A stretch of 64,000 nucleotides of DNA, taken from positions 66,327,187 through 66,391,186 of the forward strand of contig CM048839.1 of the NCBI GenBank assembly GCA_026545765.1. The letters are read 5' to 3'. Source of the DNA: Plantago major (taxonomy: Eukaryota > Streptophyta > Magnoliopsida > Lamiales > Plantaginaceae). Below are positions 10,995-22,510 of the stretch, piece after piece. The notes under the pieces are model-generated. The model saw only the letters and a list, made by a program, of their open reading frames with translations. It made no database searches and was not told where the DNA came from. Numbering within the stretch: the stretch's first letter is position 1; each line of letters starts with the position of its first letter. Made by a program: the position numbers and the translations under genes.

Positions 10995-11279
10995 GAAAAT
11001 CACTTTTTACCCTCTTTCTCCTATTTTCGCTCCCTTTTCCAACCTCCATGTCACCTCACTTGGAGTAGTGGCCCACTAACTTGGCCTTGTGGTTCTTCTA
11101 GAAACATTCCCAAGTCTTCTTGCACCTTGGTCCTCCATTTCCTTGCCAATTACAATAAAGTACCTACAAAAGCACAAAAAACCAAACGTGACACGGAACA
11201 AAAAATACTAAATAAAGGCTAAAAGACGCAACAAAATACGAAAAAAGTCACTAAATGAGTCATTAAAATATCGACATCA
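10995..11279 (-). mobile_element. 3' LTR fragment of the gag-only LTR element
   Basis: These 285 bases are nearly identical to 16159-16453, the start of the 5' LTR of the same element. The LTR begins on the minus strand at 11279 (TGATGTCGATATT) and is cut at 10994 by the LTR of copia B. The remainder is outside the window. Confidence 0.88.
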
Positions 11280-11297
11280 AACTCCCTAAACCAAACC
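11280..11297 (-). other. Polypurine-tract region of the gag-only element
   Basis: On the minus strand GGTTTGGTTTAGGGAGTT immediately precedes the 3' LTR start at 11279. A degenerate tract would normally prime plus-strand synthesis. The upstream word GAGGATGAGCAAAG is common at this place in plant gypsy elements. Confidence 0.55.
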
Positions 11298-13186
11298 TTT
11301 GCTCATCCTCGAGCAAACAACTCTAAAACCTAGAAAAAGAAAAAACACATAGGCACAACAAACAAACAAAAGAGTTCAATCGACAAGCTACCGGGACAAG
11401 TATTGCCAGAGATAAGCCCTTATACAGATGTAAACTTGTATCCCCTCTAACTTTGACAAGTATCTATGCAAAGATCACAATCTTCCGTTTCACAAGTAAA
11501 TAAAACTTAATCCTATCCTAGTAGTCCCTCACAAAGGAAGATAATAGTGCAACTCTCAAGTCTCTCATCTGGAAGTGTCCAGTAAATAAGGGTATTCGCT
11601 CAAGACTTAACTTAGGATGGTGACAACAAATGTCACAAGATGCCACTAATATTACATGCTTTTGCACTCAATTCAAACGAGTCAGAAAGGACTTTTTAGG
11701 AAAGGGGTCGAAATCAAATACAAGGGAATAAAATTAGCTGTCGTTCTCGTGCTTTGCTCTTTTTGCACATTTATTTCTTTCTCTTTTTTTTCTTGTGCTT
11801 TGCTCTTTTTGAACAAATTTTCTATTTTTTCATTTTTTTTTCTATCTCAATGTTGCAAGTGTATCCCAATAAGTTGCCTAAGATCCGTACTTTTGTACGT
11901 GTCGTTTTGGTATACACCACATCAACCTTCACAACATACGAGCACCGCCCACGCGCTGGTTTGTAGGTAGTATTTCACATGCATTTTGGAAACAAAACCA
12001 TCAACCCTCACAGCATACGCACAATCAGCCCCACAGTGGTTTATAGGTAGTATTTTGAAATGCCCAATACGATCTTAGACGATCACAAGTGATCCTGGAA
12101 AAACACTTCGAGATTTTTTCTATATTTTTCTTTTTTTTATAACGGCAGCATAGCAATACAAAACAATTTCGGAATCGACCATAGCTCAAATATAGAAAGT
12201 AGTGAGCCTGAGTATGAAGTTGACAAGAATCCTCCTCCCCAAACCTGTTCCTTGGAACAGGTTCGAGAATCGAGACACCAAGTCGAAAATGCCGTTCGTC
12301 ATACTCATTTTAAAAACGAGTGCACATGTTTATCAAGTGGCGCAAGTTACAAAACCATGCTTATCCTACTAGAATCACACATTTGCCGGTACAAGATTTT
12401 TTCATCGGCATTAAGGCTTCTCACCGACTTTTTGACTACTAAAACAGGAAGATTTTTTATTTACAAGTGAAACGAACTAGAGTGATTTTCAAAAATTCGT
12501 TAGCACTCAGACAGAGTCCATCTAAGATCACATCAATAAAAGGGCTTAACTAAGGCAATAGATAACCAGACTTGTCAAAAGAACTCAAGACTCGACACAA
12601 AAAATTTTGAAATAGGCCAAAAATTAGGCCAAAAGACTCGACTCAACTGCAATCATATAAAAGTGGCTACCATACCACCCCAAATAATCGCAAAAATGAA
12701 AAAGAAAAGAAAAACACATATACATATTTACAAGGCAGCAATAATCCGAGGCATGCAAGCATATGAATACAACTTCCCTCCCCAAACCTATTCGATAGGT
12801 AGTGCCTAGCCTAGGGAATAAATAAAAAAGAGGGAGTTATAGAGTTACCGCCCGTAGTATGCCTCGGTCGGCATGATCACTAAGAGGAAGGCGGACCATG
12901 GGGTCAGGAAGATGAGCCTCCTCTTTGTTGTTGTCGGTCATCCGTCTGAGCTTTGCGCATTTGCTCCATATGTGCTAGGCCCTCAGTTGCCCGCGTGTCC
13001 GCTGCAGACCTGTGCTGTGTGGGACTCGAATAGCATGAGTCCCACTGATCCAAGTGCGTACCAAACCGCTGCGATACCCCACATATGCTCTAAAGATCTG
13101 CGGCAAGTCCTTGGTAGCACCCCCTAACTCTGAAAAATCGGAGGCTATGATGCTTTGCCTCCCCTTAATGTGTTCGAACTGGGGCT

Positions 13187-13362
13187 CCCTTCTGCTTTTT
13201 GGACACACTATTTGTTTTGGGTGCTATGGTACACCCATATCAAAATGTAGCTACAAGAATGCCTAATCCTAACTCCCTTCTACTTTTGGACACACTCTTT
13301 GTTTATAAAATGTCAGCGCTACACCCATATCAAAATGTAGCTACAAGAATGCCTAATCCTAA
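13187..13362. repeat. Tandem duplication of about 88 bp
   Basis: Two adjacent copies share TTTTGGACACACT, TACACCCATATC, AAAATGTAGCTACAAG and AATGCCTAATCCTAACT in order, with small differences in the middle. Confidence 0.75.
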
Positions 13363-13964
13363 CTCATAATTACATGCAAACCATAGTGCATTCAAATGTG
13401 GCCACAACAATGTGTTCCCCAAATCAATTCTTGCAAGTAGTAACAATGCCTTAGCCTACAACATAATCGTGCTTACCATAGTGCAAACATTTGTTACTAC
13501 AAGGGATTTTCCCAATTGAAATAGTAGCAAGCTCAATCCTATCATCAAATATGCAGCACGAATAAAGATTCTAAGATGAACAAGCAAGCACAATAATACA
13601 CTTTTACCAAAAACATCATAAATATCCAGAAAATCTAACTATGCTAACTTGGATTATGACTTATCTAGACAATTTCATACCTCATAAGCACAACCACATA
13701 ATCAATAACAATCAATCAAGTTTAGAAATCCAAGTTTGCAAAATAAAGATAGTAGAAAGAAGTACCTCGATTCCGGAAGAATAAATGGATATAAACACGG
13801 ATTGAAGTCTCCAAGTAGTGGAAAAACTCACTACCCTCGCAACGGTTTATTACCCAAGTTAAATTGTGGAGAATTGGTAAAAATCTCAAAAATTGGGGGA
13901 AAAACGGGTAAGGAGAGTGAAAAAGGTGATGGAGAGAGAAGCCCTCCTTCTCTTTAATCGTCAG

Positions 13965-14095
13965 GCCTCACCGCGGTGAGGCAGGGGCTAGGGTGCCCCT
14001 CACTGCGGTCCAGCAGAGAGGTAAACTTTCTGCCTTCTGCAGACCACGGTGAGCCGCCTTTTTCCCTGGCTCATCGCGGTGAGATCTTTTCTCCC
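13965..14095. repeat. Cluster of CTCACCGCGGTGAG-type palindromes
   Basis: A perfect 14-base palindrome CTCACCGCGGTGAG is followed by variants (CTCACTGCGG, CCACGGTGAG, CTCATCGCGGTGAG). The same motif family recurs in the 5' LTR of the same element at about 16027-16145. Confidence 0.65.
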
Positions 14096-14300
14096 GCAAA
14101 TTATTTTTTTATAATAAAAAATTAATAAATAAAATCTATCCTAAATGCAATATGCACCAATATCTATATGCAAATAAATAAGTCATGCCTTGGTTATAGT
14201 CGTTAGCGTCGACTCTTCCGTTCTTCATTCTGAACCCCCGGGTTGCCTCCCAGGAAGCGCCTTTTCTTATAGTCGTTGGCTCGACTGCTATACATTACCG

Positions 14301-15069
14301 TTATCCGTTCTCATACGGGAACGAATTTTGAGCAGGCGTCGAGCCTACTTGGAGCTTCCAATGAATATCTTCTGCTCCATTGTGTGTTGATCCCACAATA
14401 CTCATGTAATCCTGCAAACGAGTATGTCGAGAGTTAATATGTTCAAATTTAAGCACATAACACTCATAAACAGGAAACAAAGAAAAAGGGAAAAAAGGAT
14501 CAACAAAACTCCCCTTGGGTAATGACATATGTACGATGTCGGGGTGATGGGGCACCTGGCTCTCTGTGGTCTCTGGTGGTGTGGAAACGCTCACTGAAGA
14601 CACCAATGGGATGGGAGTGATTTCTAAATCCGGATTATTCACGCTTCCTTTGTCCAACTTCTCTTCTGTTCGAAATTCGTTACACGGTCCTCCAAGCTCT
14701 CCATCAAAGAGTACGGGGAGTATTCGTCATATAATACTCTAAGCACTTCCTCCCATGTCCTCAATGACTCTGGCTCTAGCAAATACTGCCATTCTCTGGC
14801 TTGTGATCCAACGGCAAAAGGAAATAACCTCCTCTTCAGTTGGTCCGCACTCAATCCACTGGGTGGTAACTCCGTCACGAATTGTTCGAACTGACGAATA
14901 AACCCGAAAGCATCTTCCATCGGCCTTCCCAGAAGTATGGAAGTGAACACCCCCAATCATCGTTTAGATCGTATTCCCTAACCACAGGCTCAAGGAATAT
15001 TGGTGGTTTTCTTACCTCTAGCTGAGGTATGAAATATTCTCCGTACGTAGCCATACCCATGCCATACAT
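14301..15069 (-). pseudogene. Retrotransposon gag (only ORF of the gag-only element)
   Basis: The minus-strand translation begins MYGMGMATYGEYFIP at 15069, soon after the primer binding site. After a frameshift near 14955 it gives a Retrotrans_gag-type core: DAFGFIRQFEQFVTELP, LKRRLFPFAVGSQAREWQ and LRTWEEVLRVLYDEYSP. A second break near 14640 leads into a Ser/Pro-rich tail. The aromatic residues (F, W) and the spacing of the core fit the capsid fold of plant Ty3/gypsy Gag. No zinc knuckle is visible. The protein would package the element's RNA but cannot copy it. Confidence 0.78.
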
Positions 15070-15270
15070 ACACCTGCAGAAAAAAATTCTCTATACCAAC
15101 AAAACTAAATGCATTGATAGTTTCTGTTAGTACCAAAAAAATAATCCACAAGATAATTTCTTTTTGATTTTTTTGAAATTTTTAGATTTTTCATTGGTTT
15201 TCGAATAAGATAAAAATAAAAATACGCAATTACACACTGATCCTACTTATTGGAGAACGTAGGAATCAAT

Positions 15271-15288
15271 TCCCCGGCAACGGCGCCA
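15271..15288 (-). other. Primer binding site, tRNA-Asp type
   Basis: On the minus strand TGGCGCCGTTGCCGGGGA is complementary to the 3' end of plant tRNA-Asp. It lies a few bases inside the 5' LTR end and fixes the orientation of the gag-only element. Confidence 0.9.
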
Positions 15289-15293
15289 AATTT

Positions 15294-16453
15294 TGATGTG
15301 TTCAAAATTAATACTTGTAGAATAAGGCTTAAACCACATGGTCGTTCTCTCGAGGAATTGATTAGGCTAGTTCTAAGGTGTAGGCTCAAGGTGTGAGTTG
15401 TAAACAGATAGTGTGGGTAAAGTGATACTTTAAAACCCTAGAACAAACCGCAATTACAAGACAAGGTAATACCTAGATCAAGCAATTTATACAATTAAAA
15501 CGAAGCAAGCGATCTTTCAAAAGTGCTGACGCGATATAGCTAATGGTACACTGCCCGCGAATGCAACAACTTTGCTATGGTAAAATCGAACCAGATACAG
15601 ATTATAAGTACGTATGAGTTATGGCAAAAAGCTTGTCACTAGCTATGCCCTCATCCGGATATATACTAATTAGAGGTAAAGATTGATGCAAGTTCACAAC
15701 GATACAAGCATGTGTTCAACGATCAGATAACAATATGTCACAGTACAAGTTATTAAAAGCAACCGCCTAACTCGTACTATTGAATAGTTGGGCGCCTAGT
15801 GGTCTCTGCGATCATCAAAAAGATCGATGAAAGCTTCTTCGAATTAAAAGAGAGATTGAAATCTCTAAGTGTTGACAATGCTTGGAATTGAATGTATGAA
15901 AGTTGGAGAATGTAAAGATATGTCCTAATGACTGATACATGTGGTCTATTTATAAGACCAAGGAATCTAAAACTCGAAGTAGTGGGAAAAAACTGCCAGA
16001 AAGTGGATTGGAACACGTCAAGGCAGTGCTCATCGTGGTGAGGGTCCCTGCCCGTCGTAGTCTGGACCAGTTTTTGCGGATTTGCCCAGATTTCGCTTGC
16101 TGGACCGTGGTGAGCCTCCTAGTTGATGGAGCTCACCGTAGTGAGGTCCTCTCCGGGTGAAAATCACTTTTTTCCCTCTTTCTCCTATTTTTGCTCCCTT
16201 TTCCAACCTCCATGTCACCTCTCTTGGAGTAGTGGCCCACTAACTTAGCCTTGTGGTGCTTCTAGAAATTTCCCAAGTCTTCTTGCACCTTGGTCCTCCA
16301 TTTCCTTGCCAATTACAATAAAGTACCTAAAAAAGCACAAAAACACACAAAATACCCAAACGTGACGGAACAAAAAATACTAAATAAAGGCTAAAAGACG
16401 CAACAAAATACGGAAAAAGACACTAAATGAGTCGTTAAAATATCGACTCATCA
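15294..16453 (-). mobile_element. 5' LTR of the gag-only element, 1160 bp
   Basis: It begins TGATGAGTCGATATT at 16453 and ends AACACATCA at 15294 on the minus strand, giving TG...CA ends. Its first 295 bases recur as the truncated 3' LTR at 10995-11279. It contains the GGTGAG palindrome cluster at about 16027-16145. The outer flank is accessory-gene sequence of S4. Confidence 0.88.
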
Positions 16454-17307
16454 CCTTCAGAAAGGAAAAACTCACCCTCCCCATCTACTCAGAGATCATC
16501 CAAGCCCTCACCATCTCAGAGAAAGGATTCTGATGCCAGACAAGATGATCTTGTGGCCCAGAAAGTCCTAGAAACATCACAAACTCTTGCAAATCTACAA
16601 GAGATGGTGGAAGAGGCAAATTCGTTGCATCTGGCACTGGAAAACCAGATTGCTAACATACAGGACAATCTGCATAAGATTGATGACCAGAATCGCAAGG
16701 AGGCAGAAGCCCTTGCTAAACAAAAGCGAATAAGACTTGATGCCCAACTATTTGCTGAGGAAATAGATAGCTGAGGACACTAAGGCACTCAAGCAGCAAA
16801 AGGAAATCCAATCATCTTCTGGAAAGCAAAAGAGATCCAAGCAAGAAATGGTCGCTGGATTCGGGGATGAAAAAGATGAAGATGATGATTTCCTGAGTGA
16901 GCCAGAAGGAAATATCCCCTCTAAAGTTAAATTCTCAGATATTCTCTATCTGAAGAAACACATTCTAGCTCCCACAAACATTCCTAAAGTTCCTACTCCC
17001 ACGGCTGACATAGAGAACAGGTTCAAAGAACTACTTATAATAATGAAGGAACTAGAGGCTCAAAACAAGGAAGTAACTGAGTCTGTGCCAGAAAACTTCA
17101 CTAAGTTTGCTGAGGTGATTGCTCAGAGAAACAGAAACTTAGTAATTTCTCAGAAAGATCTGGGATTAGTCCAAGACTCAAATAGCAGGGCTGCTCAGAA
17201 CGCATACAACCTTGGTGACACAACTTCCACCGAGATACAGACAGTGGTTGCTGAGGTCTCTACTTTAACAAACAGAGAGACAGGACTTTATCATCAGAAT
17301 GAAGAAC
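16454..17307 (+). pseudogene. Accessory (post-pol) gene of S4, first visible part
   Basis: Divergent homologue of the accessory gene of S2 and S3. Readable pieces include a Ser/Pro- and Lys-rich segment and a coiled coil (16553-16774, MAQKVLETSQTLANLQEMV onward). An acidic stretch follows, then VTESVPENFTKFAEVIAQRN with QKDLGLVQDSN, which aligns with the KFTEL and QKDLGMVRDDD region of S3. Frame breaks occur near 16774. The LINE interrupts the gene at 17308. The start, its promoter and its intron cluster are left of the gag-only element, outside the window. Confidence 0.75.
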
Positions 17308-20045
17308 TGTCCTTCTCGGTGGCGACTAAGCGTGTAGATCTTAGTCAGTCTGTCTCGTTGTGCCAAGCGTCGTCCGTCTTTTGGTTCTCCGATCTTCTCC
17401 GCCTGTTCTCTCCTTTTTGAATCACACTCCACTCCTTGGTCGGTCCATGTTCAATCCTTTCTTAGCTTGGGTGGATCTCAGTCGGCCCATTTCAGATCTG
17501 GTTTGGGTTCCGATTGTATTTCAGATCTCAGATCGATTTAGCCTTTCTTCTTCAACCACCCGCCGCTCTTATACATCTCCGCCTGTCTTCAGCTCTCCTC
17601 CGTTTTGTTTCGTTTGTTTGTGCTCGAAGTTTTCAAGCTCTCTGCCGGAATATTGGTCGGATTAATGTAACCTGAAGTTTACAGATGTTGGCTGCTTCTC
17701 CGGTGGAGGATCTGCCTCCTTTTCCGGTGCCAACAACCCCATTGCTATAGTGGACTCTTTTGCTTCTGTGGCAGTCTCAGGGTCTGATCGACCTTCAACT
17801 TCATCTCCGGCAAACTTGTCAGCAGCGTCGCATCCGCTGCAAATGGAGGTTGCGCCCTCAGCCATTGGTTCTACTGTGGCTGCAGCTTTTTCGCAGCCTC
17901 TGTCTTCACCATCTCTATTAACTGACATTGTAGATCCTCCTATTCATCAATACTCATATAGTAAAATGGATCAAGGATGAGTGATTGTTCATCCAAAAAG
18001 CCATACGTCTTTCAATGGTATGCCATCTATAGCTTCTACTGATTCTGAAGTTAACTTGTTGGCAGCTCCTTTCGAGCTCACTCTTGTTGGAAAATTTTCT
18101 TATGGCATTCCTCATATTTCTGATGTTACTACTATGTTAATGGATTTGAAGCTCAAATCCCGGTTTACTGTTAGTTTTATGGATAAACGTCATGTAGTAA
18201 TTAAGCTATTTTTGGAAGAGGACTATAATAGTCTCTGGCTATTAGACAGTCCTACTGTTGCAGGTGCTCCATTTAGGTTCTTTAAATGGACTCCACGCTT
18301 CTCTCTTGATGATGAATCTCCCATCGTCCTAGTATGGGTATCTCTAGAAAATCTTCCAATCTTCCTGTTCCATAAGGAACATTGTTTGAAGTAGGCAAAT
18401 TTCTTGGTACTCCTGTTAAGATCGACGGTTACACGGCGAACAAAAGCAAGCTCAATCAAGCCAATATCTGCATCGAAATGGATGTCTCTAAGCCTCTCCC
18501 TTCGTACTTATGGATCAAGATTATGGATAAGGGAACTGCAGTCAAAGTTAGTTATGGAAGAGTGCCACACTTTTGCCAACACTGTCACAAGTTAGGTCAT
18601 TTGGAAGCCCATTGTCTGGCTAAGGAGAATCCGCTTATTAATCCAGCTGCTGTACCTTTTAGGCAGGCAGTGCGCCATCGTCAGGCATATCTGGCACCGC
18701 ACCAGGCACAACAGGTGCCGAGGCAGGCACAGGCACTGCAGGTGCCGATGTAGGCACACCAGGTGACGTTGCAGGCACAACAGGGTGGCAATCTCCCTAC
18801 TGAATGTTCTATGGAAATTTGTAATGTTAACTCTTGGCAAGTAGCGTCCTGTAGCCGAGGAAGACATTCTTTCAATTATAGGGGTGGTAGTTCGAGCTTG
18901 GCCTTTAGAGGCAGGGGAGGTGGTGGAAGGGGGAACTTTCATTATGTTCCCACTAGAAGAGACACTTCTCCTATGGTTGATCCAATTGTTATTCGAGATG
19001 ATACATATGTTGGAGAATTAAATGCTTTCAATTGGTGTAGTTCCTACCCTTTTGCTTATTTAGGCAATGGGTTCACTTCGGAGGATGATGGAAATAGGTT
19101 AAATGCTAGCTCTTTATTTGCCGATTCTAAAGATGAGCTAGATGAAGTTATTGCACCTAGGGAATCTCCGTTCTCACCTCAGCGCAGCCTCCCCACAGTG
19201 ACTGAACCACATGTTTTATCCCCCATTTTGGAGGTTGTTTCTCCCTCTGAGCTTGTTGAAGAGCAGGCTCCCCCTCCGATAATTCCATTTGGTGTGGATA
19301 ATCCGGAGTTTGAGCCGATTACTTTAGGGAGAAATTAAAGAAGATCTGCCAATGACCTACTTCAAGTCCCTCTCACTTCTGAGCTTGATGGTAGCTCGGA
19401 CTCATAAGATTACATAGGGATGGACTTTGATGAGTCTGATTTGGAAAAGGAATTTTTAGCTTCTTACGTCTCTACCAGTGTTAAAAGAAGATTGACGAGA
19501 AATTCTGCAAAAGCTGGGAAGGAAGGGAATTCCTATAGTTCTCTCAGATTAAGTAAGAATAAGAAGAAAACTGGCAACAAGAATGGTAATCGAGCTTCAC
19601 CCTCTAGTCTTTTAAGATGATTGACATGATTTGGTACATCAGAGGTTTTGGGAGGTATCTGTTCGGTTATTGGTCTGTCCGTGGTATGATCTGGGGAGTG
19701 GGTATTTTCTGTGTTCTCCCTGTTTTGTTTTGGATGGGTTTGTGGCCTCCTAGAAGTAGTATATCTACTAGCTTTGTTGGTGGCATTGACAAAGGATTTT
19801 TAAAGCGAGATTGTTTTGGTCTGCATAGCCGGCATGAGGGCCTTTTATCTAGAAATAGCAGTGTAGTTAGTGGGATTAGAGCGATAGGATTTTTGCTCAT
19901 ACTGGATATTTGTGCTAACTACTGGATTACTAGAATTTGGAAAAACAATTTATTGTTGAGTTTGATGGCCATGGGTTCTTATAAACCCCCATGATTGTAC
20001 TTTTTCAGTATGAATAAACGTCCTATTTTAATTAAAAAAAAAAAC
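17308..20045 (+). mobile_element. LINE-type retrotransposon without ORF2, about 2.7 kb
   Basis: The insert interrupts the S4 accessory reading, ends in an A-rich tail after ATTTTAATTAAAA (about 20030-20044), and is flanked by imperfect copies of AATGAAGAAC (left) and AATGAAGACC (right). Only an ORF1-type protein is present; no endonuclease or RT can be read between its end at 19620 and the tail. The copy is therefore an internally deleted or non-autonomous LINE. Confidence 0.78.
17750..19620 (+). pseudogene. LINE ORF1-type RNA-binding protein (DUF4283 plus CCHC knuckle)
   Basis: The product would bind the element's RNA. The N-terminal part is Ser/Ala/Pro-rich. A DUF4283-like domain follows (FELTLVGKFSYGIP, KSRFTVSFMDKRHVVIKLF, RFFKWTPRFS), then VSYGRVPHFCQHCHKLGHLE with a CX2CX4HX4C zinc knuckle at about 18565-18610. 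Next come a Gln/Ala-rich repeat (QAQ, HRQA), a Gly/Arg patch (GRGGGGRG) and an acidic tail. In-frame stops at 17978 and about 18751 and a frameshift near 18390 break it. Plant LINEs normally carry this ORF ahead of ORF2; here ORF2 is gone. Confidence 0.8.
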
Positions 20046-20736
20046 ATAATGAAGACCTCAGAAGTGAGCTTAGAAGACTCACCAACAACTATTCTCTCAT
20101 GCAAAGGAACTTTGAGTCTCTCTCTGACTCTTATGTTAGTCTCTTAGCTCGTTTTGATCAGTCTTCTAGGACTAATGGGGAAGAGAAGGTATTCCATAAG
20201 GTACAGAAACAAGCTAAGCCCAAAGGAAAGGGTAAGGAAAGAAAGGCAAAAGATCAAAAGTGATGCCATGGAGAAAGAAAGGCAAGAGATCAAAAGTGAT
20301 GCCTTCCGAAATAATCAAGACCTGGCTTGACTTTGAAGTTGAAGTCAGATAGAATGCCAAACAGGATCTCTCCAAAGAATGCCCTTACATCAGGCCAAAG
20401 GATGTGCACATACTTGAAGATGAATCTAGAAAAAAGAACAAACTGCAAGTGGAGCCCTTTTAGTCATTCTACATGACCCAAGAGGAATTTGAAGGAGACA
20501 TGGAATATCTGAGAGAGATATATGATTATTACAAGCCCACTGAAGAACAGTTGTCTCACTACAGGAAATGGGGGAAGATTCTGTGGATCAAGGGAATAAC
20601 CACAGGACTTACTGACAAACCCTATAAAGTAAGATGTGTTGCCTCCAGAGATTGGGAAATGAGGGTGAGGACCATTCTGAAGGAGTACACTGAAGATTGC
20701 CTGAAATATGGTAATTTGGAGTTTCTAAAGGAATGA
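20046..20736 (+). pseudogene. Accessory gene of S4, C-terminal part
   Basis: The reading resumes after the LINE with RNFESLSDSYVSLLARFDQ (aligns with NFESLSDSFVVLSQ of S3). It ends with MTQEEFEGDMEYLREIYDYY...WGKILWIKG...TILKEYTEDC, the same C-terminal domain as S2 and S3 (TEDQYKGDIRYLKIIYEYF...WGKYLLIKH). The middle (basic region and NTNHIKAWLDFEV domain) is largely lost or frame-broken. An almost identical run of about 26 bases, starting at about 20255 and again at about 20277, indicates a small local duplication. The C-terminal domain is the best-preserved part across three copies. Confidence 0.75.
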
Positions 20737-21047
20737 TGCTTGAAGGCTAGCTAGTTAGGATGTTCACTTGGAACTTGGACTTTCCTGTTGTCCTACTAAG
20801 CTGCGTAATATTTTGATTTTTGATGATTGTACTTACTGTTTAATTATCTTGTAAAAGTTATATGCACTTACTTTGTAAAAAGATAGCTTGTCAGCAAAGA
20901 TCACACCTTGTGATTTGGTTGATGTCTTACATTCTGCACTTAAATAAAATAATGATAAATCATAAGAAATGTTTCAGTGGTGGATTGTTTCCTCATCCAT
21001 AGGTTTTTAAAAGTAGTCATAGGTGACTGATCAAAAAGGGGGAAATT
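20737..21047 (+). other. 3' spacer and polypurine tract of S4
   Basis: No ORF. It contains the conserved hairpin ATCACACCTTGTGAT (about 20903) also found in S2 and S3, and ends in the purine tract at 21028-21047, directly before the LTR. Confidence 0.65.
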
Positions 21048-22510
21048 TGTTAGGAAATATCTATTTAGTTTTGATCAGTACAACATAATGACTTACCTTA
21101 GTTCAGAAAGGTGTCTAGTACTATTGGTTCACTTGAACATTTTAAAAGAGGAAGTATACTTAGTATGATTAGTCTAGTAAATCTTGTATAGGATGTTAGG
21201 TCTCTGAATGTAATTTTATATCTTTGAAGAAGACCAAGAAGAAGGCATCCAGCCAAAAGAGCTCAACTATCTGAAGATATGAATACTGCACAAGATTACC
21301 AAAGACTAAGGAATTGTGCCTCAGAAACCATATGCAAAAGATAACTTAGTGAAAACAATGTTTCTGACAGCAACGTGCACAGCCTCAGACAGCGTGCATA
21401 GTTCCGTTGGCACAACAGGATAAAAGATAGTACAGTGCATTTAATGACATTCCAGAACTCGCTGACCAAAAGCTTTATCTCTGAACAAAGAGGTAAAAGT
21501 TCTGTAGTACTATCAACGGATTGTTTATAATTTGAATCTCAATAGCCCAACGGATAGTAATTCAAACGGCTTGATTTTCATTTATAAATATCACCACTTA
21601 GAATGCTTGAATACACACACTTGAACGACTGAATATCATATCCTACACTCAAGCATACAAGCCTTCTCTACTTACTCAAAGCTTACAGTTGCGACCAAGC
21701 TCTTGATTCTAAGTAGCACGAAAGTTCAAAGTGTCCTGATGCTTAACAAGCTATGTCTGTTGTGAAGGAGTTGAATTGAAGCACTGTTGCGACTTGCTAA
21801 GATATTCATTCTCCTGAATGAAGAACATAGACTTGAGTCAGAAAAGAACATATGACCACACACTGTCCAAGTGTGTTAAGTGACTCTTGTTCGAGAAGGT
21901 AGTATTTCATACTGTGGACGTTATTAATCTACCAATCTAACAAACTCTTCTTAACCAACACCATAAAAAGGCGTGGAGTAGAGGAAATACTTAGTTTGGG
22001 AAACTAAGGAATAACTCCAAGAAAGGTTCTGAGTAGAGGAAGTACTTGGCCGGGAAATAACTCAGGGAATTCTGAGTAGAGGAAGTACTTGGCTGGGAAA
22101 GCCGGGGAAAAACTCAGGGGGGAAACTTGGTTGGGAACCTAGTGTATTTAGGAATCAAGAGAAGATATTTGCAAGGTGAAATCAATTATCTGTCTTAGTG
22201 GATTCTAGGTTTGAGAAAGGCCGAAGTGGATTAGTTGAATGATTACGCCACCTTTAGATACCACTATAAAGCTATTGTGTCATTTACTTTCTGCACTTAC
22301 TTTCTGCCTTTACATACTTGCAAAGTAATTTACACACTTTACTAGCTTGCTGAGCACGTGCACTTATCAGAAAGACTTCCGCTATTCTGATTATAAGTAT
22401 CAGAAAGTTACCCAACTTTCTGAGAAACTGTTTTGTCGACAAAAGTTTGAAAAGACTATTCACCCCCCCCCCCCCCCTAGTCTTTTACTTTGCCGTTATT
22501 TGCACCAAAA
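21048..22510 (+). mobile_element. 3' LTR of copia element S4, about 1463 bp
   Basis: It starts TGTTAGGAAATATCT after the purine tract. Its end (TTTGCACCAAAA) is a decayed form of the family end CTGGACCAACA. It carries the hairpin-repeat array at about 21973-22120 and the C-loop hairpin at 22450-22486 (15 C). Confidence 0.85.

Larger units (their letters stand above)
11298..14300 (-). other. Non-coding interior of the gag-only element
   Basis: No supported gene. AT-rich, with T-rich runs at about 11755-11870 and 12115-12145 and stops in all frames. It holds a duplicated block at 13187-13362 and a cluster of GGTGAG palindromes at about 13965-14095. Confidence 0.6.
10995..16453 (-). mobile_element. 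Non-autonomous LTR element with only gag (TR-GAG-like)
   Basis: Two direct repeats bound an interior of about 4 kb with a tRNA-Asp-type primer binding site at the 5' LTR and a polypurine-like tract next to the 3' LTR. The only recognisable coding region is a broken gag at 14301-15069; no protease, RT, RNase H or integrase can be read in the remaining 3 kb. Primer site and the GAGGATGAGCAAAGG word before the 3' LTR resemble Ty3/gypsy elements of the Athila/Tat type. It must have moved with enzymes from a partner. It is inserted in S4 and is itself hit by copia B. Confidence 0.8.
16454..22510 (+). mobile_element. Copia element S4, 3' part (accessory gene, 3' LTR)
   Basis: Two accessory-gene pieces separated by a LINE are followed by a conserved 3' spacer, the purine tract TGATCAAAAAGGGGGAAATT (21028-21047) and a family LTR (21048-22510). 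The upstream half was displaced leftward by the gag-only element. The right flank is gag of C5, so S4 appears to have inserted in C5. Confidence 0.8.

Noticed and set aside
11656..11970. Membrane protein ORF in the gag-only element
   Set aside because: Translation of T-rich DNA (poly-Phe/Leu/Ser) with overlapping ORFs in other frames. No start context or homology supports it.
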